Shown here: positions 14,366 through 22,781 of the stretch, piece after piece | Layout: each line of letters opens with the position of its first letter | Position numbering within the stretch: the first letter of the stretch is position 1 | Origin: Rhodospirillales bacterium | GTDB lineage: Bacteria; Pseudomonadota; Alphaproteobacteria; ATCC43930; CGMCC-115725 | Direction: 5' to 3' | Length of the DNA: 40,507 bases | Assembly: GCA_028288725.1 (NCBI GenBank) | Contig: JAQGIC010000067.1 | Location: 1-40,507 of the forward strand | Notes under the pieces: generated by a model | Told to the model about the DNA's origin: nothing | Databases searched by the model: none | The model's input: the letters and a program-made list of their open reading frames with translations, nothing else | Position numbers and translations under genes: made by a program

Positions 14366-15937
14366 ATGGATCGACGCGCTTGCCTCGTGGCCGCCTTGCT
14401 TTGCCTCCTGTCGTTTCCCGCCCGCGCCGATCACGTGCTCCATCGCCCGCTCGAAGCCGAGCCGGACAGTCTGGACCCGCCGAAGACCTCCAGCGGCGCC
14501 GCCGGCACCGTCGAGAGCGATCTGTTCGAAGGGCTGGTCACCCTGGATGCGCGCGGAAACATCGTTCCCGGCGTGGCGGAGCGGTGGGAGCGCGCGCGCG
14601 ACGGCGTCACCTACATTTTCCACCTGAGAGCGGACGCGCGCTGGTCCAACGGCGATCCGGTGACGGCGGATGATTTCGTTTATACCTGGCGGCGCGCCGT
14701 CGATCCGGCGACGGCGGCCTACGGGCTCCGCGCCCCGCTGGAACTGGTCAACGGCCCCGAGCTCGTCGCCGGCAAGATTACCGATCCGGGCAAGCTGGGC
14801 GTCGAGGCGGTCGACGCCCATACGTTGCGCGCCGTGACCAGCGCGCCGTCGCCGCTGTTCCTGATGAACTGCGCCCTGCGCGATTCCTTTCCGGTCCATC
14901 GCGCCACGATCGCGAAGTGGGGGCCGGCCTGGACCCAGCCCGGCCACATGGTCAGCAACGGTCCGTTCGTCCTGAAATCCTGGGTACCCCATGGCGAGAT
15001 CGTGCTGGCCCGCAGCGAGACCTATTGGGATCGGGCGTCGATCAGGATCGATGCGGTCGACCATGTGCTCGCCGACGACGGCGAGGTCGCCCTGAAGCGC
15101 TTCCTCGCCGGCGAATTGGACTATGCCGAGGTGCCGACCCGCGATCTCGCCACCGTCCGGGCGACCCAGGCCGCGGTCCTGCATTTCGGGGTGGGCAACC
15201 GGATCCATAATTTCGCCTTCAACATGACGTCCGGTCCCCTGGCGGACAACAAGCCCCTGCGCCAGGCGCTGGCACTGACCTACGACGCCGGGATCATCGT
15301 GAACAAGCTGCAGCCGCGCGGCCAGCAGATCGCCTACAACTGGGTGCCGCCGACCGTCGCCGACTACACGCCGCAACGGGTGTCCTATGCCGGGATGACG
15401 ATGGACGAGCGCATCACGCTCGCGCGCAAGTTCTACGCCGAAGCCGGTTATGGCCCGGGGCACCCGTTCACGCCGACCGTCAACTATCCGACGAACGAAG
15501 ACGTCAGAACCGAGGTTCTGGCGGCATCCCAGATGTGGAAAGCGGCGCTCGGGGTCGAGACCACGATGCAGTCCGAGGAATTCCAGGTCTATCTCCAGCG
15601 GGTCAAGCGCGGCGACGATCAGATGGTGGTGCTGGGTTGGGCCGAGAAGCTCCGAGAGCCCTCGATGTTCCTGTCGCGCTTCGGGACCGGCGCGTTCGGG
15701 AATTACTTCCAATATTCCAATGCGACGGTGGACAGGCTGCTGAAGGAAGCGGCAACCACCATGGAAGACAAGCGGCGGCGCGAACTCTACGAAAGCGCCG
15801 AGCGCCAGATCGAGGATGATGTGCCGGGCATCCCCAGCTATTTCAACTCGGTCATCATGGTGGTCAGCGCGCATCTGAAAGGCTGGAACGACGACGATGC
15901 CTATCCGCAGAGCCGTTGGCTGTCGCTGGAGGACTGA
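14366..15937 (+). CDS. Peptide ABC transporter substrate-binding protein (OppA-like)
   Basis: A 523-residue periplasmic binding protein of the SBP_bac_5 family. The signal peptide is MDRRACLVAALLCLLSFPARA. The family core is visible: EPDSLDP, an early LFEGLVTLD, WSNGDPVTADDFVYTWRRAV, then NGPFVLKSW and the C-terminal DVPGIPSYF. The length and the domain order match OppA, so oligopeptides are the likely ligand. No permease or ATPase genes are next to it, so it is an orphan that must share a transporter encoded elsewhere. It stands alone, transcribed away from the lipoprotein operon on its left. Confidence 0.9.
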   Translation: MDRRACLVAALLCLLSFPARADHVLHRPLEAEPDSLDPPKTSSGAAGTVESDLFEGLVTLDARGNIVPGVAERWERARDGVTYIFHLRADARWSNGDPVTADDFVYTWRRAVDPATAAYGLRAPLELVNGPELVAGKITDPGKLGVEAVDAHTLRAVTSAPSPLFLMNCALRDSFPVHRATIAKWGPAWTQPGHMVSNGPFVLKSWVPHGEIVLARSETYWDRASIRIDAVDHVLADDGEVALKRFLAGELDYAEVPTRDLATVRATQAAVLHFGVGNRIHNFAFNMTSGPLADNKPLRQALALTYDAGIIVNKLQPRGQQIAYNWVPPTVADYTPQRVSYAGMTMDERITLARKFYAEAGYGPGHPFTPTVNYPTNEDVRTEVLAASQMWKAALGVETTMQSEEFQVYLQRVKRGDDQMVVLGWAEKLREPSMFLSRFGTGAFGNYFQYSNATVDRLLKEAATTMEDKRRRELYESAERQIEDDVPGIPSYFNSVIMVVSAHLKGWNDDDAYPQSRWLSLED

Positions 15938-15949
15938 GGTCTCGCATGC

Positions 15950-16204
15950 TTGATAACCTCCGTCATTTCGCAGCCGAATTTCACCGGCGGCAACGGCTAC
16001 GCGTTTCTGAAGCTGCACCGGCGAACAGGAAATCCGCTACGCGCACGCGCATTCGCGATGGCGTCGATCGATCAGGTCCGAGATGCCCGCGCCACTTTCG
16101 GACGCGGACGCTACTCGCTCTGGACCGGCGATCCGGGGCTGGCGATCTACCTGTCGGACTGCATCACCGGGGAACCGGGCTCTCCGACGATAGACGTCAT
16201 CTGA
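15950..16204 (+). pseudogene. C-terminal remnant of a LanC-like protein
   Basis: 84 codons, starting at a TTG 12 bases after the oppA-like stop. The segment GGNGYAFLKLHRRTGN, followed by GRGRYSLWTGDPGLAIYLSD, matches the last repeat of LanC/LANCL-type alpha-toroids. In those proteins the segment is preceded by the zinc-binding Cys-His-Gly; here the residues are NFT, so the zinc site is lost with the rest of the protein (about 300 residues). It is a leftover, not a working cyclase. Codon use is like its neighbours, so the decay may be recent. Confidence 0.6.
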
Positions 16205-16213
16205 CGTCTATCG
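16188..16213. terminator. Perfect 12-pair palindrome between convergent genes
   Basis: CGATAGACGTCA and TGACGTCTATCG flank a two-base TC centre. It covers the stop of the LanC remnant and lies 29 bases from the hslO stop, so it could end transcription from both sides or bind a dimeric protein. No T tract is present. Confidence 0.5.
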
Positions 16214-16241
16214 CTGGCCAATTCGCGCGCGGCAGGACGCC

Positions 16242-17174
16242 TTACGCCTCGTCGAACAGCGCCTGGATCTGGGCCGGCGTGAAGTCGTAGTCGGTCGAGC
16301 AGAACTCGCAATTGACCGACACTTTGCCATCGACCTCCAACCCGATCAGCTCGTCGCGCGGCAGCGAGCGCAGCACGCGCGAAATGCGCTCGCGCGAACA
16401 GCGGCACAGCGCCTGCAGCCGCTGGGCCGGCCAGGCGCGCACGCCGTCCTCGTGGAACAGACGGTAGAGCAGATCCTCGGGCGGCAGGGCCGGATCGGTC
16501 AGTTCGGCCGAACTGCAGCTGCCGAGGAAGCTCAAGGCGCGGTTCCAGCCCTCGTCCTGGGTCTCGACCTCGCGTTCCGGCTCGACCTCCGCCTCGCCGC
16601 CTTCGGTCGGCAGGCGCTGGAGCATCAGGCCGCCGGCGCGCCAGGGACCCGGCTTGCCGTCGGCATCGGGCTGCCCCCGCGTCACCGCCAGCTTGATGCC
16701 GGTCGCGATCTGTTCGGACTGGGCGAAATAATGCGCGGCGCATTCGGCGAGCGTGCCGCCTTCCAGCGCCACGATACCCTGATAGCGGTCGCTGTTCTCG
16801 CCCATATCGACCGTGAAGGCGAGATAGCCCGTGCCCAGCAGACGCGGCACCGGCGGCCCGTCGGTCGGTGCGGCCGCGAGCATGTCGGCGTCATATTGCG
16901 CATAGCCGCGCACGGCGCCGTCGGAGGTCACGTCGGCGACGATCAGCCGGACCGCGCCGTCGCCCTTGGTCTGCAGCGTGAACACGCCGTCGTATTTCAG
17001 CGCGCCGGCCAGCAGGCCCGCGAGCGTCACCGCCTCGCACAGCAGGCTGGCGACCGCATCGGGATAGCCGTGCTGGGTGATGATCTTGTCGACGGCCGTG
17101 TTGAAGCGGACGAGGCGACCGCGCAGCGCGGTCGCCTCGATCTGGAACGGCAGGATCAGATCGTCCATGCTCAT
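16242..17174 (-). CDS. hslO: Redox-regulated chaperone Hsp33
   Basis: A 310-residue chaperone activated by oxidation, which holds unfolding proteins during oxidative stress. The N-terminal core carries GDGAVRLIVADVTSDGAVRG and YLAFTVDMGEN. The C-terminal zinc switch has CRCS followed by CEFC, the four cysteines that coordinate zinc when reduced. The length is normal. ATG at 17174 overlaps the argF TGA (TGATG); ATG at 17168 is an alternative. It is the third gene of an argD-argF-hslO operon. Confidence 0.93.
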   Translation of the reverse strand: MSMDDLILPFQIEATALRGRLVRFNTAVDKIITQHGYPDAVASLLCEAVTLAGLLAGALKYDGVFTLQTKGDGAVRLIVADVTSDGAVRGYAQYDADMLAAAPTDGPPVPRLLGTGYLAFTVDMGENSDRYQGIVALEGGTLAECAAHYFAQSEQIATGIKLAVTRGQPDADGKPGPWRAGGLMLQRLPTEGGEAEVEPEREVETQDEGWNRALSFLGSCSSAELTDPALPPEDLLYRLFHEDGVRAWPAQRLQALCRCSRERISRVLRSLPRDELIGLEVDGKVSVNCEFCSTDYDFTPAQIQALFDEA

Positions 17175-18088
17175 CAGGCGAGACACCAGGCCAGGATGCC
17201 CTTCTGGGCGTGCAGGCGGTTTTCCGCCTCGTCCCAGACGACCGATTGCGGTCCGTCGATCACGCCGGCCGAGACTTCCTCGCCGCGCTTCGCCGGCAGG
17301 CAATGCATGAAGATCGCGTCCGGCTTGGCCTCGGCCATCAGCCTTTCGTCGACCCGGTAGGGCGCCAGCATGTTGTGCCGGTTGACGCTGGCCTCGACGC
17401 CCATCGAGACCCAGGTGTCGGTCACGACGCAATCGGCCCCCCGCACCGCCGCTTGCGGATCGTTCACGACCGAGACCCTGCCGCCGGCACCGCGCGCCCA
17501 TTCGACCAGCTTGTCGGCGGGCTGGAGCGTCTCGGGCGACGCCACGCGCAGTTCGAAGCCGAAGCGCACGGCGGCATGGATCCACGAGGTCGCGACATTG
17601 TTGCTGTCGCCGCTCCAGGCGACGACCTGGGAGGCGAGGCCGCCCTTGTATTCTTCCAGCGTCATCAGATCGGCCATGATCTGGCACGGATGGCTGAGGT
17701 CGGTCAGGCCGTTGATGACCGGCACGCTGGCATAGGCCGCCATCTCGTCCAGCTTCGCCTTTTCCGTCGTGCGCATCATGATCGCATCGACATAGCGCGA
17801 CAGCACGCGCGCCGTATCGGCGACCGGCTCGCCGCGGCCCATCTGGCTGTCGGCGGCCGAGAGCACGACCACGTCGCCGCCGAGCTGGCGCATGGCCAGC
17901 TCGAACGAGACGCGGGTCCGGGTCGACGGCTTTTCGAACACCATGGCGAGCGTCTTGCCCGCGAGCGGCCTGGCCCCGGCCTCCGGCGCCACCGCCGGGT
18001 GCTTATAGCCATGCCCCATGTCGAGGATGCGCCGTAGCTCGTCCGTCTGAAGCAGATCGAGATCCAGAAAATGCCTGGGCGAACTCAT
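17174..18088 (-). CDS. argF: Ornithine carbamoyltransferase
   Basis: A 304-residue enzyme joining ornithine and carbamoyl phosphate to give citrulline. The carbamoyl-phosphate site is STRTR (55-59) and HPCQ (133-136); the ornithine site DSNNVATSW and the C-terminal HCLPAKRGEEV are intact. It starts three bases after the argD stop and overlaps hslO by one base, so the three genes are one operon. The anabolic role fits the presence of argD and argE. Confidence 0.96.
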   Translation of the reverse strand: MSSPRHFLDLDLLQTDELRRILDMGHGYKHPAVAPEAGARPLAGKTLAMVFEKPSTRTRVSFELAMRQLGGDVVVLSAADSQMGRGEPVADTARVLSRYVDAIMMRTTEKAKLDEMAAYASVPVINGLTDLSHPCQIMADLMTLEEYKGGLASQVVAWSGDSNNVATSWIHAAVRFGFELRVASPETLQPADKLVEWARGAGGRVSVVNDPQAAVRGADCVVTDTWVSMGVEASVNRHNMLAPYRVDERLMAEAKPDAIFMHCLPAKRGEEVSAGVIDGPQSVVWDEAENRLHAQKGILAWCLA

Positions 18089-18091
18089 GGT

Positions 18092-19264
18092 TCAGGCACT
18101 CCAGGTCCGACAGGCCGCATCGATCGCGGCCACGGCCTGCTCGATTTCGACCGGGCCGATGACCAGCGGCGGCACCAGGCGCACGACATTGTCGCCGGCG
18201 CCGACGGTCAGCAGCTTCTGCTTCCGGAGCTTGTCGACCAACTCGGTGTTCGGCACGACGCACTTCACGCCGAGAATCAGACCGGCACCACGCACCTCCG
18301 ACAGCACGGTCGGATGACGCGCCACCAGTTCCTCGAGCTTGGTCCAGAGCAGGCGGGCGTTCTTGTTCACCCCTTCGAGGAATCCGGGCGCCAGCATGAC
18401 GTCGAGCACGGCGTTGCTGACCGCCATCGCCAGCGGATTGCCGCCGAAGGTCGAGCCATGGGCACCGGGCGCGAAGCCCTGCACGGCCTTTTCCGTTGCC
18501 AGCACGGCACCAACCGGGAAGCCGCCGCCGAGCCCCTTGGCGACCATCATCACGTCGGGCGTGACGTCGGCCCATTCATGGGCGAACAGCTTGCCGGTCC
18601 GGCCCATGCCGCATTGGACCTCGTCGAACACCAGCAGCAGGCCGTATTCGTCGGCAACCGCGCGCAGTCCCCTCAGATAGTCGATGCTGCCGGGCCGGAT
18701 GCCGCCCTCGCCCTGCACCGGTTCGACGATGATCGCGGCCGTCTCCGGCGTGATCGCGGCGCGCAGCTCGTTCAGATTGCCGAACGCGACATGGTCGAAG
18801 CCATCCACGGTCGGGGCATAGCCCTTCAGGTATTTCTCGTTGCCGGCGGCGGCGAGCGTCGCCAGCGTGCGCCCATGGAAGGAGCCCTGGCAGCCGATGA
18901 TCCGGTAGCGCTCCGGATGGCCGGTATCGTCGTGATATTTGCGCACGATCTTAATCGCGAGCTCACCGGCTTCGGCGCCGGAATTGCCGAAGAACGCGGT
19001 ATCGGCGAAGGTGTTCGCGACCAGACGCTCGGCCAGGCGGGTCTGCTCGGGAATCTGATACAGGTTCGAGGTGTGCCAGAGCTTCTTGCCCTGTTCGATC
19101 AAGGTCTCGACCAGATGCGGATGGCTGTGGCCCAGCGAATTCACCGCGATGCCCGCGGCGAAATCCAGATAGCGCTCGCCATCGGCAGTGATGAGATAGG
19201 AACCTTCGCCCCGCTCGAAAGCGAGTTCGGAACGGGCGTAAGTCGGCATGACAGCGGGAATCAT
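18092..19264 (-). CDS. argD: Acetylornithine aminotransferase
   Basis: A 390-residue PLP enzyme of class III aminotransferases, making N-acetylornithine (and possibly succinyl-diaminopimelate). The start MIPAVMPTYARSELAFERGE, the GNSGAEAGELAIK loop, the FDEVQCGMGRTG strand with the Asp for PLP and the AKGLGGGFPVGA stretch with the Schiff-base lysine are all visible. ATG at 19264 is chosen; the frame extends to 19405 but that part is basic and non-conserved. GGAG lies 11 bases upstream. It opens the argD-argF-hslO operon. Confidence 0.95.
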   Translation of the reverse strand: MIPAVMPTYARSELAFERGEGSYLITADGERYLDFAAGIAVNSLGHSHPHLVETLIEQGKKLWHTSNLYQIPEQTRLAERLVANTFADTAFFGNSGAEAGELAIKIVRKYHDDTGHPERYRIIGCQGSFHGRTLATLAAAGNEKYLKGYAPTVDGFDHVAFGNLNELRAAITPETAAIIVEPVQGEGGIRPGSIDYLRGLRAVADEYGLLLVFDEVQCGMGRTGKLFAHEWADVTPDVMMVAKGLGGGFPVGAVLATEKAVQGFAPGAHGSTFGGNPLAMAVSNAVLDVMLAPGFLEGVNKNARLLWTKLEELVARHPTVLSEVRGAGLILGVKCVVPNTELVDKLRKQKLLTVGAGDNVVRLVPPLVIGPVEIEQAVAAIDAACRTWSA

Positions 19265-19499
19265 CTTGAATCGGTCTCCATGAGATCGACGAGGGCGATC
19301 GTGATTTATATCGGGGGGACGAGCAACGGCAGCCGGGCGGTGACCCGGCACCGCCCCTATCGTCGTCGCAGTTCGGCGCGTTTTGTCTCGCGCCCGCAAT
19401 CCCAACCCGTGACTCTAACCATCGCCAGCTCCGCTCCACAGCCAACCGGCCGGATCCGTCTGGAGGAAGCGCGAGAGTATGGTGAGGGGGTCACAGCGT

Positions 19500-19752
19500 G
19501 TCAATCAAACCACGCAGGGCTTCCATGCGCCGCAGCATGCCGGACGATCCGGCCCCGGGCCGCGCTGGCCTATCCGCTGGTCGTAACCTTTCTGGAAACG
19601 GGGCTGGTCCCGCGCCTGCCCACCGCCGTGCTGGCGACCGGCGTTGCCCTCCTGTCGGAAGCCACCCTGCCCTGGGCGTGGCGATCGGCTCGGTCAGCGG
19701 CCTCGGCGTCAATTTCGCCGTCTCGCGGAAATTCGTGTTTCGCCGCGGATAG
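19500..19752 (+). pseudogene. Frameshifted remnant of a GtrA-like membrane protein
   Basis: The end of this frame, GVAIGSVSGLGVNFAVSRKF then VFRRG, has the closing signature of GtrA-type flippase-like membrane proteins (NF..SR.FVFR). The preceding hydrophobic part (ALAYPLVVTFLETGLVPRLP, then AVLATGVALLSE) is present in another frame at about 19565-19672, so a frameshift near 19675 separates them. The region upstream to argD (19265-19499) holds only the argD promoter region. It may once have belonged to a glycosyltransferase or membrane-lipid gene pair. Confidence 0.5.
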
Positions 19753-19761
19753 CCGAGATCG

Positions 19762-20571
19762 CTATACCGAGCCGGTGACCAGATCCTCGAAGTGCTCGAG
19801 TTGGTCCGGGTCCATATCGGACACGACCCAGTCGGTCAGGCCGTGGCGCGACCAATGGCAGACCGCGTAACCCTGGCGCACGACCACCTCGGACTCCGAC
19901 ATCGCCGCACTGGGCGTCGCGAAGATATAGAGCGTGATCATATGCTCGTTATGCCGATAGACCAGCGCCGCCGCCCGGCGATTGTCGATATAGTCGAGCC
20001 GCGCGCCGACCAGTTCGAAGCCGTGGGCCGACAGATCCTTGACCGGCGGCGAGACGTCGAGCCGGCCGGTGAACCAGGGCCGGATGGTCTTGGGATCGGC
20101 GCTGGCGACATCGAGCATGCGGCCGCTCATCAACGCCCGCACATGGCTTTCGACGACCGCCTTGGTCATCCGCTCCTCGGGCGTCACATGCATGAACCAG
20201 ACGGTCGCGAGCGCGGCCGCCAGCGCGCCGCCGAGACCGGACGTCAACAGCTTCAACCGCGCCTTGGTCGCGACCGACGGCCAGATCGGATATTCCACGG
20301 TGGTGACGGTCGGCGCGGCCGCCTGCGGCTCCGGTTCCGGCGCAGGGACCTCGTCGGGCAGCGCCTCGCGGATGCGCTGCACCAGGGCCGACGGCAGTTT
20401 GTGCCGCGGCATCTGGGTGCGCAACGCGCCGCGCAGCGCCTTCTGGCGCGCGAATGCAACGGCACAGTCCGGGCATTCCTGCAGGTGTCGCTCGAATTCG
20501 GCGAGGCCCGCCGCATCCAGTTCGTCGTCGAGCGCCAGATCGACCAGCAGGCATTTTTCGGCGCAGCTCAT
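19762..20571 (-). CDS. Anti-sigma factor with zinc-finger (ZAS/zf-HC2) domain
   Basis: A 269-residue membrane protein. The N-terminal ZAS domain (about 1-75) has Cys3 and Cys7 near the start and the zinc motif FERHLQECPDC. A single transmembrane helix follows at about 107-130 (LLTSGLGGALAAALATVWFM). The C-terminal 130 residues are an extracytoplasmic sensor of the type seen in ChrR-unrelated anti-sigma proteins. It would hold the adjacent ECF sigma factor inactive until a signal arrives. ATG at 20571 overlaps the sigma stop (ATGA), so both are made in a fixed ratio. Confidence 0.9.
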   Translation of the reverse strand: MSCAEKCLLVDLALDDELDAAGLAEFERHLQECPDCAVAFARQKALRGALRTQMPRHKLPSALVQRIREALPDEVPAPEPEPQAAAPTVTTVEYPIWPSVATKARLKLLTSGLGGALAAALATVWFMHVTPEERMTKAVVESHVRALMSGRMLDVASADPKTIRPWFTGRLDVSPPVKDLSAHGFELVGARLDYIDNRRAAALVYRHNEHMITLYIFATPSAAMSESEVVVRQGYAVCHWSRHGLTDWVVSDMDPDQLEHFEDLVTGSV

Positions 20572-21164
20572 CGCCCGCCTCCTTCCAGCGCCACCCGCCG
20601 GCGCCAATTTTCCTGCACCTGGCGTCTCGCCCGGGCAAGACGCGACATGACGGTGCCGACCGGCACGCTGGTCACTTCGGCGATCTCGCGGTAGCTGAGC
20701 TCCTCGATCTCGCGCAACACCAGAACCTCGCGAAACTCGGGGGCCAGCCGATCGATCACATCCATGAGCGCCGCCCGATCCTCGGCCAGCAGCAGCCGCG
20801 TCTCTGGATCATCCGGCAGACGTTCCCATGGCACCGCGGCGAAGGCTTCGAGCGGCCGCTCGATGCCGTAATCCTCGACCGAGGCGACGACCGAGCCGCG
20901 CCGATGGGTCGCCATCCAGGTATAGGCGGTATTGCGTACGATGGTAAGCAGCCACGTCCGCACGCTGCCGCCCTTGAAGCCGCCGAAAAAGCGGAAGGCC
21001 CGAATGCTGGCCTCTTGCACCACGTCGGCCGCATCGTCCGGATTGCGCGTCAGATAGCGCGCGAAATTGTATGCCGCGTCGAGATGCGGCAGCACCAGCT
21101 CCTCAAATGATCTTCTGCTCGACGGTTCCACGGGTTTCCAGGGCCTGCCATCTCTGTTCGTCAC
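20568..21164 (-). CDS. ECF-type RNA polymerase sigma factor
   Basis: A 198-residue sigma factor. Region 2 is DAAYNFARYLTRNPDDAADV followed by VQEASIRAFRFF; region 4 is FREVLVLREIEELSYREIAE with GTVMSRLARAR. Regions 1 and 3 are absent, as in ECF sigmas. It would direct transcription of its own operon and an unknown regulon when released by the downstream anti-sigma factor. The start is GTG at 21164; a GTG at 21131 is an alternative, and the promoter at 21169-21198 would make the first a near-leaderless start. Confidence 0.92.
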   Translation of the reverse strand: MTNRDGRPWKPVEPSSRRSFEELVLPHLDAAYNFARYLTRNPDDAADVVQEASIRAFRFFGGFKGGSVRTWLLTIVRNTAYTWMATHRRGSVVASVEDYGIERPLEAFAAVPWERLPDDPETRLLLAEDRAALMDVIDRLAPEFREVLVLREIEELSYREIAEVTSVPVGTVMSRLARARRQVQENWRRRVALEGGGR

Positions 21165-21168
21165 GAGG

Positions 21169-21198
21169 TACTACCCCCTGATCGGTCGATTTATTCCC
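21169..21198 (-). promoter_or_regulatory. Possible autoregulated ECF promoter
   Basis: On the minus strand GGGAATAAAT is followed by 12 bases and GGGTAGTA, immediately before the sigma start. A GGAATAA-type -35 is common before ECF genes of this kind, which usually control themselves. The position predicts a start point at or just after the GTG. Confidence 0.4.
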
Positions 21199-21201
21199 AG
21201 A

Positions 21202-22005
21202 TCACGCCTTGAGTTTATAGCCCCGGGCGAACATGGCATAGGCCGTGGCGAGCAGCGCCAGATCGAGGCCCGCCATGACCGCCGCGCCCAGCATCCGATT
21301 GGCGTCGGCATGGCCGATAAAGCCCGAACGGAACCCGTCGATCATGTAGAAGAACGGGTTCAGATGGGCGACGAAACGCCAGCGCTCCGGCAGCGCCTCG
21401 ACCGAATAGAACGTGCCCGACAGGAAGGCGGCCGGGGTGATGATGAAATTCGTCACCGCCGCGATCTGATCGAACTTCTCCGACCAGATCCCGCCGACGA
21501 TGCCGAGCAGCGACAGCATGAGCGAGCCGAAGAAGCCGAAGAACAGCACCTGGCCCAGCGATTGAAGCGGCAGGTCCACGAACGGCAGGACCGCGGCCGA
21601 GACTGCGCAGCCGACCACCACGCCGCGCGTAGCCCCGCCCAGCGCCATGGCCAGCACGGCCTCGGCCGGCGAGATCGGCGGCATCAGCAAATCGACGATA
21701 TTGCCTTGGACCTTGGAAATGACGATCGAGGACGAGGTATTGGCGAAGGCATTCTGGGTCATCGCCATCATCATCAGGCCCGGCGCCAGGAACGTGCCAT
21801 AGGGCACGCCGCCGACCATGCGATCGGCCCCGCCCAGCGCCAGCAGAAAGATCGACAGATAGAGCAGGGTCGTAACCATCGGCGCCAGCAGGGTCTGGGT
21901 ATAGACCTTGATGAAGCGCCGGCATTCCTTCTCGTAGAGCGTCCAGAAGCCCAGCCAATTGACCGCCCCGAACTGCCTGGTCTCACCGATCGCCACCCGC
22001 GCCAC
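21202..22005 (-). CDS. ABC-2 type transporter permease
   Basis: A 267-residue inner-membrane permease of the ABC-2 family (YadH/NodJ type) with about six membrane spans. Typical features are the N-terminal RFIKVYTQTLLAPMVTTLLY, the loop VVISKVQGNIVDLLMPPISP and the NPFFYMIDGFRSGFIGH loop. Such permeases export drugs or polysaccharides with a separate ATPase. No ATPase gene adjoins it here, and the gene beyond its start is the divergent recX. The start at 22005 lies next to repeat element A. Confidence 0.88.
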   Translation of the reverse strand: MARVAIGETRQFGAVNWLGFWTLYEKECRRFIKVYTQTLLAPMVTTLLYLSIFLLALGGADRMVGGVPYGTFLAPGLMMMAMTQNAFANTSSSIVISKVQGNIVDLLMPPISPAEAVLAMALGGATRGVVVGCAVSAAVLPFVDLPLQSLGQVLFFGFFGSLMLSLLGIVGGIWSEKFDQIAAVTNFIITPAAFLSGTFYSVEALPERWRFVAHLNPFFYMIDGFRSGFIGHADANRMLGAAVMAGLDLALLATAYAMFARGYKLKA

Positions 22006-22026
22006 GGAAGTGCTCCTACACTTGCC

Positions 22027-22085
22027 TAGAGCCGGATGCGATCATGTCCGCTCGAAATGATCGCTGAATCCGTCTCTAAACATAT
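22027..22085. repeat. Bipartite palindrome family, copy A (module 1 only)
   Basis: TAGAGCCGGAT precedes a hairpin (GCGATCAT/ATGATCGC, 22038-22064) followed by TGAATCCGTCTCTAAA and CATATG. The frame matches copies B and C while the hairpin arms differ. It lies in the divergent promoter region of the ABC-2 permease and recX. Confidence 0.7.
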
Positions 22086-22172
22086 GACCCATAAATCGGC
22101 GGCGACCCTAGACCCGCGAGCCGGGTGAAACAAGCCTGCCCAGGGCCTGGGCACCCATGCTAGCCTGGGCGG

Positions 22173-22781
22173 GTGACGAACGAAGATCCGAAGCAACCCA
22201 CCCCCGGCCGCCGCCCGGGCCCGAAGCCTGCGACGCCCGAGCGGCTGGAGCGGGTGGCATTGTTCCATCTGGAGCGTTTCGCCAGCTCGGCGGCCAATCT
22301 CCGGCGCGTGCTAATGCGGCGGGTGCAGCGGTCCGTGCAGATTCATGGCACCGACCCGGCCGCCGGCGCCGCCGCGGTCGAGGCGCTGATTCAGCGTTTC
22401 CTCGGCGCCGGCATGCTCGACGACAAGGTCTATGCCGAGGCACGGGCGGCGCGTCTGCACCGGCGCGGCGCGTCGGCTCGCAAGATTGCCGCTTCGCTCG
22501 CCGACAAGGGCATCGATCGCGATCTGATCGGCGCCACGCTGGACGAGGCCGACGGCGAGAGCGGCCATTCGGCCCGGCCGGGCGGCGATCTGGCCGCCGC
22601 CGCCGCCCTCGCCCGCCGCCGCCGGCTCGGACCTTATCGGCTGCCGGAACAGCGCGGCGAGTTCCGCCAGAAGGATCTGGGCAGCTTCGCCCGCGCCGGC
22701 TTCGGCCGCGCGGTCGCCGAGCGCGTGCTGAATGCGGCGGACCCGGAGGCGTTGCGTAGCCTGGTCGAGGGGGCGGAATGA
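22173..22781 (+). CDS. recX: RecX family protein
   Basis: A 202-residue protein with the RecX helical repeats: FHLERFASSAANLRRVL near residue 40, then YAEARAARLHRRGASARKIA and AGFGRAVAERVL. RecX binds RecA filaments and limits their activity. The start is GTG at 22173, without a strong ribosome binding site; other starts would remove the first repeat. The HAD phosphatase ATG overlaps its stop (ATGA), so the two genes are coupled. recA is not in this window. Confidence 0.82.
   Translation: MTNEDPKQPTPGRRPGPKPATPERLERVALFHLERFASSAANLRRVLMRRVQRSVQIHGTDPAAGAAAVEALIQRFLGAGMLDDKVYAEARAARLHRRGASARKIAASLADKGIDRDLIGATLDEADGESGHSARPGGDLAAAAALARRRRLGPYRLPEQRGEFRQKDLGSFARAGFGRAVAERVLNAADPEALRSLVEGAE

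Noticed and set aside
18071-19870. 599-codon frame opposite argD and into the next gap
   Set aside because: Antisense to argD over most of its length; only the hydrophobic piece near 19565-19672 is used, as part of the GtrA remnant.
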